From positions 1-64,000 of the forward strand of contig JAGSGF010000008.1 of the NCBI GenBank assembly GCA_023955335.1: a stretch of DNA of 64,000 nucleotides, written 5' to 3'. Source of the DNA: Yoonia sp. (GTDB lineage Bacteria; Pseudomonadota; Alphaproteobacteria; Rhodobacterales; Rhodobacteraceae). Made by a program: the position numbers and the translations under genes. Positions 56,860-64,000 of this stretch are shown here, piece after piece; the first letter of the stretch is position 1, and each line of letters opens with the position of its first letter. The notes beneath the pieces are model-generated. The model worked only from the letters and a program-made list of their open reading frames with translations. It searched no databases and was not told the DNA's origin.

Positions 56860-58502
56860 CTGATACGCTGCTTGAAATCTGCGGGCTTAAGCTCGAAGGG
56901 CGCTTTGACGAGAAATGGAACCCGATTATCAACGGTGTCGACCTGACCTTGAAAAAGGGCGAGGTGCTGGGGCTGATCGGCGAGTCTGGTGCGGGGAAGT
57001 CCACGCTTGGTTTGGCCGCGATGGGCTTCTGTCGCGATGGCGTGCGTATTTCCGCAGGGACCGTGAAATTTGACGGTATCGATCTGCTGACTGCATCCGC
57101 TGCCGTAAAACGTGGCTTGCTTGGTAAGCGTATTGCCTATGTCGCACAGTCCGCCGCAGCAAGCTTTAACCCTGCCCACCGCATTATTGATCAGCACGTC
57201 GAAGGACCGACCCAGCACGGTGTCATGTCTCGGGCGGAAAGCGAAGCGGACGGTATGGCGCTTTATGAAAAGCTGCGTTTGCCTGACCCTGAACAAATCG
57301 GGTTTCGGTATCCGCATCAGGTATCTGGCGGTCAGTTGCAGCGTGCGATGACCGCGATGGCGATGGCTTGTCGCCCTGATCTGATTATCTTTGATGAACC
57401 GACGACCGCGCTCGATGTGACGACCCAGATCGAAGTTCTCGCGTCGATACGTGACATTGTAAAAGACTTTAACACCGCCGCGATTTACATCACCCATGAT
57501 CTGGCTGGTGTTGCCCAAATGGCTGATCGGATTAAGGTGCTGCTGAAGGGTGACGAGGTCGAGACCGCTGACACCCGCACGATGCTGTCACATCCAACGC
57601 AGGAATACACAAAATCACTTTGGGCTGTGCGCAGCTTTGAGCGGCCTTTGAAATCACCTGTTGTTGCGGGCGCTGTCCCTGTTGTGTCCGTGCAGAATAT
57701 CGATGCAGCATACGGCAAAGCCAAGGTGCTGCATGACGTTAGTTTTGACATGTATGAAGGGCGCACGGTGGCTGTTGTTGGCGAATCCGGGTCCGGCAAA
57801 TCGACGGTTGCGCGCTGTATCACCGGGCTGTTGCCGCCGATGACTGGGCAGATTAGCTTTGGTGGTGAGGTCATGCCCGCAGATTACCGTAAGCGGACCA
57901 AAGACCAGCTGCGTCAAGTGCAGATGATTTATCAAATGGCCGATACTGCGCTGAACCCGCGCATGTCGATCGGCGAGATTATTGCGCGGCCTGTGCAGTT
58001 TTATCTTGGGCTGACAGGTAAGGCGAAACGTGCCCGCGTGGATGCTTTGCTCGAGCAGATCGAACTTGAGCCTTTCGAGTATTATGACCGCTTGCCGTCC
58101 GAGCTGTCGGGCGGTCAAAAACAACGGATCGGTATCGCGCGCGCGCTTGCCGCCGAGCCAAAGTTCATCATTTGTGACGAGGTTACATCTGCGCTTGATC
58201 AGCTTGTCGCCGAAGGCATCCTGCGCCTGCTTGCCAAATTGCAAGACGAGCTCAAATTGTCATATATGTTCATTACCCATGACCTTGCGACTGTGCGCGC
58301 AATCGCGGATGAAGTTGTTGTCATGAAAGACGGTCGCGTCGTTGAGGCGGGCCCGAAAAAGGAAATGTTCACCCCACCTCACCACCCGTACACCGATTTG
58401 CTGTTGTCATCCGTGCCAGAAATGGACCCTGACTGGCTGACGAATTTGTTGCAGGAGCGCGGAGTTGATAACATCGGCGACGCTGCTGTGGGTAAGATGT
58501 AA
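56856..58502 (+). CDS. Peptide-type ABC transporter ATPase, two domains fused (DppD-DppF)
   Basis: 548 residues holding two ATPase domains. The first has GESGAGKS, VSGGQLQRAMTAMAMACRPDLIIFDEPTTALD; the second, from about residue 275, has GESGSGKS and LSGGQKQRIGIARALAAEPKFIICDEVTSALD. So one protein does the work of DppD and DppF. It energises the two permeases encoded just before. Confidence 0.95.
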   Translation: MTDTLLEICGLKLEGRFDEKWNPIINGVDLTLKKGEVLGLIGESGAGKSTLGLAAMGFCRDGVRISAGTVKFDGIDLLTASAAVKRGLLGKRIAYVAQSAAASFNPAHRIIDQHVEGPTQHGVMSRAESEADGMALYEKLRLPDPEQIGFRYPHQVSGGQLQRAMTAMAMACRPDLIIFDEPTTALDVTTQIEVLASIRDIVKDFNTAAIYITHDLAGVAQMADRIKVLLKGDEVETADTRTMLSHPTQEYTKSLWAVRSFERPLKSPVVAGAVPVVSVQNIDAAYGKAKVLHDVSFDMYEGRTVAVVGESGSGKSTVARCITGLLPPMTGQISFGGEVMPADYRKRTKDQLRQVQMIYQMADTALNPRMSIGEIIARPVQFYLGLTGKAKRARVDALLEQIELEPFEYYDRLPSELSGGQKQRIGIARALAAEPKFIICDEVTSALDQLVAEGILRLLAKLQDELKLSYMFITHDLATVRAIADEVVVMKDGRVVEAGPKKEMFTPPHHPYTDLLLSSVPEMDPDWLTNLLQERGVDNIGDAAVGKM

Positions 58503-58573
58503 TTACGAATCACTGCTTCGGCGGAGAAATCAAAGGGCACATGATACGCCTACGACCAACTAGGGAGAACGAT

Positions 58574-60127
58574 ATGTTAAATGGAATTAGCAGACGTGGT
58601 CTGATGAAAACCGGCGCTGCCGCTGGTGTTTTGTCGATGACCGGTATGCCGCTGAAGGCGGCAACAAGAGGCGGCAAGCTAACCGCTGGCCTGAGTGGTG
58701 CAAACACATCCGATAGCTGGGACAGCCGCACGCATTCTGACATCTTTATGCTCGCTTGTTCGCAGGGCTCTGTATTTGACAGCCTGACAGAAGTTGCGGC
58801 CGATGGATCGCTTAAGGGCGAGTTGGCCGAAAGCTGGGAAGCGTCTTCGGATGCGAAAACCTGGACGTTCAATCTGCGGTCTGGTGTGACGTTCCACAAC
58901 GGCAAAGCGTTCGGCGCTGACGATGTGATCGCGTCCTTGGGAATGCACATTGGTGAAGACAGCAAATCAGCCGCCAAGCCGATTGTTGAAGCCATCACAG
59001 AGATGAAGAAAATGTCTGACACGCAGGTGCAGTTCACGCTTGCATCCGGCAACGCGGATTTCCCATATCTGATGTCGGACTATCACATCTGCATGTATCC
59101 AGCCGGCATGATCGAAGAAGCGATTGCCAAGGGTATCGGCACGGGTCTGTATCAGGTCGAAAGCTTTGATCCGGGTGTGCGCATGGTCGCCAACCGCGTT
59201 AAAGATCACTATAAAGGTGACAGCGCTGGTTTCTTTGATCAGATCGAATACATCGCGATCAACGACAATACTGCGCGTATGAACGCGTTGATGACCGGTC
59301 AAGTTGATACGATCAACCGGATCGATTTCAAAACTGAAGCTCTTTTAAAAGCCAACCCTGCGTTGCGCATTCAAGAAGTCACCGGCAACCAGCATTATAC
59401 ATTCCCAATGTTGACGGACACGTCACCGTTTAACGATGTTAATGTGCGTAAGGCATTGAAGTACGGCGTGAACCGTCAGGAATTGGTCGAAAAGATCCTG
59501 CTTGGTCACGGTGCTGTTGGTAACGACACGCCAATCGGTCCTGCAAACCAGTTCTACAACGACGAGATGGAGCAGCTGGCTTACGATCCTGATAAGTCCA
59601 AGTTCTACCTTAAGCAGGCTGGCATCGATAGCATCGACATCGATTTGTCCGCGTCCAACGCTGCATTTGAAGGCGCGGTCGACGCGGCCCAGTTGATGCA
59701 AGCATCCATGAGCGGCACAGGTATCAACCTGAATGTCGTGCAGGAACCTTCTGACGGGTATTGGTCTAACGTTTGGCTGAAGAAGGGCTTTTCAGCTGCG
59801 TATTGGTCCGGTCGTGCGACCGAAGACTGGATGTTTGCGACTGCCTACGAAACTGGTGTTCCTTGGAACGACAGCCAATGGGATGACAAAGACAGTGCTC
59901 GTTTCCAAGAGCTTCTGTTGTCTGCGCGTGCCGAGCTGGATAGCGACACTCGCAAGGCGCAGTACTTTGAAATGCAGGAAATTTTGCGTGACGAAGGTGG
60001 TACATTGATCCCGATGTTCGCCAACTACGTGCAGGCCGTGAACAACCGGATCAGCAGCCCTGATCAAGTTGGTAACCTGTGGCAGATGGATAACGCGCGC
60101 ATGGCCGAGCGTTGGTCCGTGGCATAA
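58574..60127 (+). CDS. Peptide-type ABC transporter substrate-binding protein, Tat-exported
   Basis: 517 residues from ATG 58574, which stands after AGGGAG; the open frame begins 33 bases earlier without a ribosome site. The signal peptide has a twin-arginine motif (SRRGLMKTGAAAGVLSMTG). The body is SBP family 5: LAESWEASSDAKTWTFNLRSGVTFHNGKAFGADDV and FNDVNVRKALKYGVNRQELVEKILLGHG. The ligand is likely a peptide or opine-like compound, but this cannot be settled. Unusually it is the last gene of its operon, followed by a strong terminator. Confidence 0.93.
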   Translation: MLNGISRRGLMKTGAAAGVLSMTGMPLKAATRGGKLTAGLSGANTSDSWDSRTHSDIFMLACSQGSVFDSLTEVAADGSLKGELAESWEASSDAKTWTFNLRSGVTFHNGKAFGADDVIASLGMHIGEDSKSAAKPIVEAITEMKKMSDTQVQFTLASGNADFPYLMSDYHICMYPAGMIEEAIAKGIGTGLYQVESFDPGVRMVANRVKDHYKGDSAGFFDQIEYIAINDNTARMNALMTGQVDTINRIDFKTEALLKANPALRIQEVTGNQHYTFPMLTDTSPFNDVNVRKALKYGVNRQELVEKILLGHGAVGNDTPIGPANQFYNDEMEQLAYDPDKSKFYLKQAGIDSIDIDLSASNAAFEGAVDAAQLMQASMSGTGINLNVVQEPSDGYWSNVWLKKGFSAAYWSGRATEDWMFATAYETGVPWNDSQWDDKDSARFQELLLSARAELDSDTRKAQYFEMQEILRDEGGTLIPMFANYVQAVNNRISSPDQVGNLWQMDNARMAERWSVA

Positions 60128-60147
60128 GCCACCTGTCATTAGAACAG

Positions 60148-60176
60148 AAAACGCCCCGCAAATTGTGGGGCGTTTT
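60148..60176 (+). terminator. Rho-independent terminator after the ABC importer operon
   Basis: AAAACGCCCC at 60148-60157 pairs perfectly with GGGGCGTTTT at 60167-60176 around a 9-base loop; the right arm ends in four T. It stands 20 bases after the stop codon of the substrate-binding protein gene. Confidence 0.85.
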
Positions 60177-60294
60177 GCGTTGAACGGTTCAAAATCGTGG
60201 CCGTGGCGTCATAAGATCGCCATGTTCATGCTGTTTGGAAGTGGTTAATTCAGCTAACATGGAAAGCCGGCATAGGCCGTGAGAGGAATTTTTG

Positions 60295-60873
60295 ATGAAC
60301 AGCGTTATGAAAACAGTAGCCAAAACTTTTGCGGCGGCATTTCTATTAACCGTACCGCCTGCGATCGCAATCAGCGTTTCAGCAACGCCAGCATTTGCTG
60401 AAAAGGGCGGCAATTCAAATCGTGGTAATTCCAATGGCAACCGTGGCAACCGGGATGCGAAATCTAATGGCAACTCAGCAAATCGCGGCGCCATTGCCAG
60501 CGAATTGAAAGGCTTAAACGCAGCGCATGCCAGCGCAAACGGGTTAGCCAATTCTTCGCCCGATAGCATGCCGGGTAAACTGTATACTTACCAGCAATCG
60601 ACGCTTGCGTTGAATTCATCTGCGACAGCGGTTCAAGAGGCGTCTGACCTTGTTGATGCGCTAAATGCGATGACAGAAGAGCAGTTTAATGACTTGAATC
60701 CTGACCTTGATTACACCGCAACCATTCTTCAGGCATCCGTCGCATATGACACTTCACTTGCAGCGCTTGACGCTGCTGAAATTGATGCGGACGCATCTTT
60801 GCTCACCTTGACGGGCGGACGTGAGCTGTCTGACGGTGCGATGGCAGAATTACAGGCGCTCTTGGGCCTCTGA
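60295..60873 (+). CDS. Exported hypothetical protein with Asn/Gly/Arg-rich segment
   Basis: About 192 residues; ATG 60295 follows GAGAGGAATTTTTG. A signal peptide ends at ATPAFA-EK. The next 30 residues are low-complexity (GGNSNRGNSNGNRGNRDAKSNGNSANRG) and strongly basic. The rest is helical, with alternating Ala-rich stretches (LNAAHASANGLANSSPDSMPGKLYTYQQSTLAL, TAVQEASDLVDALNAMTEEQFNDLNPDLDY). I do not recognise the family, though similar small proteins are common in roseobacters. The basic repeat could bind polyanions at the cell surface; this is only a guess. It stands alone between a terminator and the rimP promoter. Confidence 0.65.
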   Translation: MNSVMKTVAKTFAAAFLLTVPPAIAISVSATPAFAEKGGNSNRGNSNGNRGNRDAKSNGNSANRGAIASELKGLNAAHASANGLANSSPDSMPGKLYTYQQSTLALNSSATAVQEASDLVDALNAMTEEQFNDLNPDLDYTATILQASVAYDTSLAALDAAEIDADASLLTLTGGRELSDGAMAELQALLGL

Positions 60874-60913
60874 CCTAAAAAATGGGCAAGTGACCATTTG
60901 GTTGCTTGCCCCC

Positions 60914-60942
60914 TTGCAGACTCAGTTCACCTTGTCTATATC
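60914..60942 (+). promoter_or_regulatory. Sigma-70-type promoter of the rimP-nusA-infB operon
   Basis: TTGCAG at 60914-60919 and TATATC at 60937-60942 are separated by exactly 17 bases. A start near 60949 would give an 87-base leader before rimP. It is the best promoter match in the 162-base gap. Confidence 0.6.
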
Positions 60943-60997
60943 CCTCTTAACAGCGGCGTGCTGGGGTCCAAACCCAGCGCCCAACCGGAAATTTGTG

Positions 60998-61020
60998 ACG
61001 GGCCGTGCGCCCGTTTTTTT
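60998..61020 (+). terminator. Terminator-like hairpin in the rimP leader (possible attenuator)
   Basis: ACGGGC at 60998-61003 pairs with GCCCGT at 61009-61014 around a 5-base loop and is followed by a run of T to 61020. It lies between the promoter and the rimP start, 15 bases before the ATG. A second hairpin, GCTGGG with CCCAGC, stands at about 60959-60977. A terminator here would cut the operon message unless read-through is controlled. Confidence 0.6.
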
Positions 61021-61035
61021 GTGCTTGGAGCACCT

Positions 61036-61611
61036 ATGAACGATCTGATCGCCAAAGCGGCCATTGACCGCCGTATCGCCGAGATCATCACACCTGTTGT
61101 CGAGGACATGGGTTTTGAGGTCGTGCGTATTCGCCTGATGACTGGCAAAGAAAGCATCTTGCAGGTTATGGCCCAAGGTCCCGACGGCAATATCGAGGTT
61201 GATGCCTGTGCCAAGATCAGCACCGCCATTTCTGCCACGATGGATGTCGAGGATCCGATCCTTGATGCGTATACGCTTGAAGTATCGTCCCCCGGCATTG
61301 ACCGCCCGCTGACGCGGTTGAAGGATTTTGCCCAGTGGGAAGGCTTTGAAGCCAAGATCGAGACTGACGAGTTGATCGACGGTCGTCGTCGTTTCAAGGG
61401 CCAGCTTGAGGGTGTTGAAGGTGACGAGATCTTGATTAACATCGCCGAGGGCACGATTGGCCTGAAATTTGAATGGCTGTCAGACGCCAAATTGGTGCTG
61501 ACAGATGAGTTGATCCGCGATGTTTTGCGTGGACGTAAAGATGCGGGTCAGATCGACGAGACCCAATTTGATGAAATCGAAACCATCATTGATGGTGAGG
61601 AGAAAACCTGA
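61036..61611 (+). CDS. rimP: Ribosome maturation factor RimP
   Basis: 191 residues from ATG 61036, with GGAG seven bases before it; the longer open frame would run through the leader hairpin. [49 protein letters not shown] and [20 protein letters not shown] are RimP signatures. It acts in 30S subunit assembly. The stop codon overlaps the nusA start (TGATG). Confidence 0.95.
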   Translation: MNDLIAKAAIDRRIAEIITPVVEDMGFEVVRIRLMTGKESILQVMAQGPDGNIEVDACAKISTAISATMDVEDPILDAYTLEVSSPGIDRPLTRLKDFAQWEGFEAKIETDELIDGRRRFKGQLEGVEGDEILINIAEGTIGLKFEWLSDAKLVLTDELIRDVLRGRKDAGQIDETQFDEIETIIDGEEKT

Positions 61612-63221
61612 TGGCAATTACTTCAGCAAACCAGCTTGAGCTTCTGCAAACAGCCGAAGCCGTGGCCCGTGAAAAGAACATCGACGCCAACTTGGTTGTC
61701 GAAGCGATGGAAGAATCGCTCGCCCGTGCCGCGAAGTCTCGTTACGGCGCAGAGATGGACATTCGTGTCGCCATCGACCGCAGCACCGGCAAAGCGACCT
61801 TTACCCGTGTTCGCACGGTTGTTGAAGAAGACCTGATGGAAAACTATCAGGCTGAGTTCACGGTTGAGCAGGCCAAAGAATATATGACTGACCCTGAGGT
61901 CGGCCAAGAATTTGTCGAAATCGTCCCACCAGTCGAGTTGGGCCGTATTGCAGCGCAATCCGCCAAACAGGTGATCTTGCAAAAGGTCCGCGAAGCCGAG
62001 CGTGACAAGCAGTATGAAGACTTTAAGGACAAGGCGGGCACCATCATCAACGCTGCTGTTAAGCGCGAAGAGTATGGCAACGTCATTGTGGATGTGGGTT
62101 CTGGCGAAGCCATCCTGCGTCGCAACGAAAAGATCGGCCGCGAGTCATATCGCCCGAACGATCGCATCCGTTGTTACATCAAAGAAGTCCGTCGCGAACA
62201 GCGCGGTCCACAGATATTCTTGTCGCGTACGGCGCCAGAGTTCATGACCGAGCTGTTCAAGATGGAAGTCCCTGAGATTTATGAGGGTATCATCGAGATC
62301 AAGGCAGTTGCCCGTGATCCAGGCTCCCGTGCCAAGATCGCTGTCATTTCTTATGACAACTCTATTGATCCAGTCGGTGCCTGTGTTGGTATGCGTGGTA
62401 GCCGTGTTCAGGCTGTTGTTAACGAGCTGCAGGGCGAGAAGATCGATATCATTCCTTGGAATGAAGATATGCCAACGTTCCTTGTGAATGCATTGCAGCC
62501 AGCCGAGGTTTCCAAGGTTGTTCTGGATGAAGAAGCTGGCAAGATCGAAGTCGTTGTTCCAGAAGAGCAGCTGTCCTTGGCGATTGGCCGTCGTGGTCAA
62601 AACGTGCGCCTTGCGTCCCAGCTGACTGGCTTGGCCATCGACATCATGACCGAAGAAGAAGAATCCAAGCGTCGTCAGGCCGAGTTCGAACTGCGCACTG
62701 GTTTGTTCATGGATGCGCTTGATCTGGACGAATTCTTTGCTCAGTTGTTGGTATCCGAAGGGTTCACGAGCCTTGAAGAAGTCGCTTACGTTGATTTGAC
62801 CGAATTGCTTGTCATCGAAGGCATCGACGAAAGCACGGCAGGCGAATTGCAGACACGTGCCCGCGAACATCTGGAAGCCATCAACAACAAGGCGATGGAA
62901 GCTGCCCGCGCTGCCGGTGTTGAAGATAGCCTTGTGAACTTTGAAGGGCTGACGCCGTTGATGCTTGAAGCACTTGGTGCAGACGGCGTGAAGACGCTGG
63001 AAGACTTTGCAACATGTGCGGATTGGGAGCTGGCCGGTGGCTGGACCACAGTCGACGGCGAGCGCCATAAAGACGAAGGCGTGTTGGAGAAATTTGAAGT
63101 GTCACTGGAAGAGGCACAAAATATGGTCATGACTGCCCGCGTTATGTTGGGTTGGGTTGATCCTGCTGATCTTGAAACTGATAGCGATGATGCCGATATG
63201 GCAGAGGAGGCCGAAGCCTGA
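61611..63221 (+). CDS. nusA: Transcription termination/antitermination factor NusA
   Basis: 536 residues. N-terminal RNA-polymerase-binding domain 1-130, S1 domain about 135-200, two KH domains about 230-345 ([47 protein letters not shown] and [28 protein letters not shown]), then the two acidic repeats of proteobacterial NusA ([20 protein letters not shown] and [21 protein letters not shown]) and an acidic tail. Second gene of the conserved rimP-nusA-ylxR-infB operon. Confidence 0.97.
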   Translation: MAITSANQLELLQTAEAVAREKNIDANLVVEAMEESLARAAKSRYGAEMDIRVAIDRSTGKATFTRVRTVVEEDLMENYQAEFTVEQAKEYMTDPEVGQEFVEIVPPVELGRIAAQSAKQVILQKVREAERDKQYEDFKDKAGTIINAAVKREEYGNVIVDVGSGEAILRRNEKIGRESYRPNDRIRCYIKEVRREQRGPQIFLSRTAPEFMTELFKMEVPEIYEGIIEIKAVARDPGSRAKIAVISYDNSIDPVGACVGMRGSRVQAVVNELQGEKIDIIPWNEDMPTFLVNALQPAEVSKVVLDEEAGKIEVVVPEEQLSLAIGRRGQNVRLASQLTGLAIDIMTEEEESKRRQAEFELRTGLFMDALDLDEFFAQLLVSEGFTSLEEVAYVDLTELLVIEGIDESTAGELQTRAREHLEAINNKAMEAARAAGVEDSLVNFEGLTPLMLEALGADGVKTLEDFATCADWELAGGWTTVDGERHKDEGVLEKFEVSLEEAQNMVMTARVMLGWVDPADLETDSDDADMAEEAEA

Positions 63222-63244
63222 TCGCAGGCTTCGGAGAACCCTAG

Positions 63245-63880
63245 ATGGCGCGCGGTGGTCACAAAAAACAACACGACGACGATGTAGAACGTAAATGCAT
63301 CGTCACGGGAGAGGTCACACCAGTGACGGGCCTTATCCGTTTTGTTGTTGGTCCGGAAAACACGGTTTACCCCGATATCTTGGGTAAGCTGCCCGGACGT
63401 GGTATGTATGTGTCCGCTACGAGGGCCGCATTGGAAGAGGCGGGGCGCGGACAGTTTTCGCGCAGCGCCAAGCAGGCCGTGACCGTTCCCGACGGTTTGG
63501 TCGAAGAAGTTGAACGTCAATTGGCGCGTCACGCGCTTGAGATGATCACTTTGGCCCGCAAGGCAAGCCGTGCGGTTTGTGGATTTGAAAAGGTTAAGGG
63601 CTGGCTCGCCGGTGGTGAGCGCGTCCGCGTTTTGTTGCAAGCCTCTGATGGATCAGAGCGTGGCAAAGCAAAATTATGGACCCCCGAGGGTGCCCGATAT
63701 TTCGGGTGTTTCACTTCGGAGGAATTGGGTTTGGCATTCGGGCGTGGAAGTGTGATACATTGCGCGCTCTCGACTGGAAAACTCAGCAACCGTGTTGTAG
63801 AGGAAGCCACAAAGCTACGTGGCCTACGAGAGATAGACGGCGGCGATAAGCCAGCCGGGAAGGATATAGAAGCCAAATGA
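63245..63880 (+). CDS. ylxR: YlxR-type RNA-binding protein (DUF448, with L7Ae-like tail)
   Basis: 211 residues. KCIVTGEVTPVTGLIRFVVGPENTVYPDILGKLPGRGMYVSATRAALEEA is the YlxR/DUF448 domain with its GRG-MY motif (the usual second Cys of the RxCxxC pattern is Thr here). The C-terminal half (HALEMITLARKASRAVCGFEKVKGWL...VRVLLQASDGSERGKAKL) looks like the L7Ae-type RNA-binding domain seen in alphaproteobacterial members. Last four bases overlap infB. Confidence 0.92.
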   Translation: MARGGHKKQHDDDVERKCIVTGEVTPVTGLIRFVVGPENTVYPDILGKLPGRGMYVSATRAALEEAGRGQFSRSAKQAVTVPDGLVEEVERQLARHALEMITLARKASRAVCGFEKVKGWLAGGERVRVLLQASDGSERGKAKLWTPEGARYFGCFTSEELGLAFGRGSVIHCALSTGKLSNRVVEEATKLRGLREIDGGDKPAGKDIEAK

Positions 63881-64000
63881 GCGATAACGACGGCAAAAAG
63901 ACACTCGGTCTTGGCGGTTCGCGCCCAAGCAATGTGAAGCAGAGCTTCAGCCACGGACGTACCAAGAACGTGGTCGTTGAAACCAAACGCAAGCGCGTTG
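63877..64000 (+). CDS. infB: Translation initiation factor IF-2 (3' partial)
   Basis: Only the first 41 codons lie in the window: MSDNDGKKTLGLGGSRPSNVKQSFSHGRTKNVVVETKRKRV, the characteristic start of alphaproteobacterial IF-2. ATGA overlap with ylxR. The GTPase part lies beyond the right edge. Confidence 0.93.
   Translation, partial: MSDNDGKKTLGLGGSRPSNVKQSFSHGRTKNVVVETKRKRV

Noticed and set aside
58570..58590. Second dif-like arm ATGTTAAAT
   Set aside because: It is the start region of the substrate-binding protein gene; the XerC arm and the centre are missing.

Overview
The window reads as DNA of a marine alphaproteobacterium of the Rhodobacteraceae (Roseobacter group). The grounds are a repABC-type repC with matching palindromes, many FnrL-type boxes (TTGA-N6-TCAA), Hint-domain proteins, an N-type ATPase, and the core order bioC-like/hemH, comF-grxC-nit-marR, ubiG and rimP-nusA-ylxR-infB. 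No tRNA, rRNA or CRISPR array was seen. The species cannot be named from this sequence.

Layout. 1-1150: the 3' part of repC followed by two perfect palindromes that fit the repABC parS consensus. 1.2-7.3 kb: a caspase-like/peptidoglycan-binding protein, a broken transporter, a DedA-PAP2-LssY fusion and a DUF883/holin-like pair. 7.4-18.7 kb: one long operon made of the arginine deiminase pathway (transporter, arcA, arcB, arcC) running by overlapping codons into a complete N-ATPase operon (atpDCQRBEFAG), with an FNR-type box in front. 18.8-24.5 kb: an alpha/beta hydrolase, a nitroreductase, a dif-like Xer site, two related Hint proteins and a ccdAB pair. 24.6-42.2 kb: class I aldolase, a giant cyclic beta-glucan synthase coupled to a universal stress protein, PEP synthase, a PfkB kinase, Hsp20, an APH-like kinase and PRPP synthase. 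42.3-48.6 kb: small membrane proteins, a MacAB-like exporter, a 44-aa membrane peptide, and a decayed zone with an IS-end-like motif between two truncated genes (EF-hand and CDGSH). 48.6-64 kb: ordinary core chromosome (hemH to infB), including a peptide-type ABC transporter.

How it works together. Eleven good TTGA-N6-TCAA boxes lie between 3.0 and 48.0 kb and none was seen after 48.6 kb. Several sit where they would activate the neighbouring gene if the box is centred near -41.5. The inferred picture is an oxygen-controlled survival island: substrate-level ATP from arginine, an ATPase able to energise the membrane from that ATP, sugar-phosphate enzymes, stress proteins (Usp, Hsp20, nitroreductase) and cell-envelope functions. 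The gene content recalls the mycobacterial DosR dormancy regulon, but that comparison is an inference from memory.

Replicon question. repC, parS, dif and ccdAB are features of a separate replicon, while rimP-nusA-infB is core chromosome. Either a repABC replicon has integrated (the scarred zone near 48.35 kb is one possible junction) or this replicon really carries both. The window alone cannot decide.
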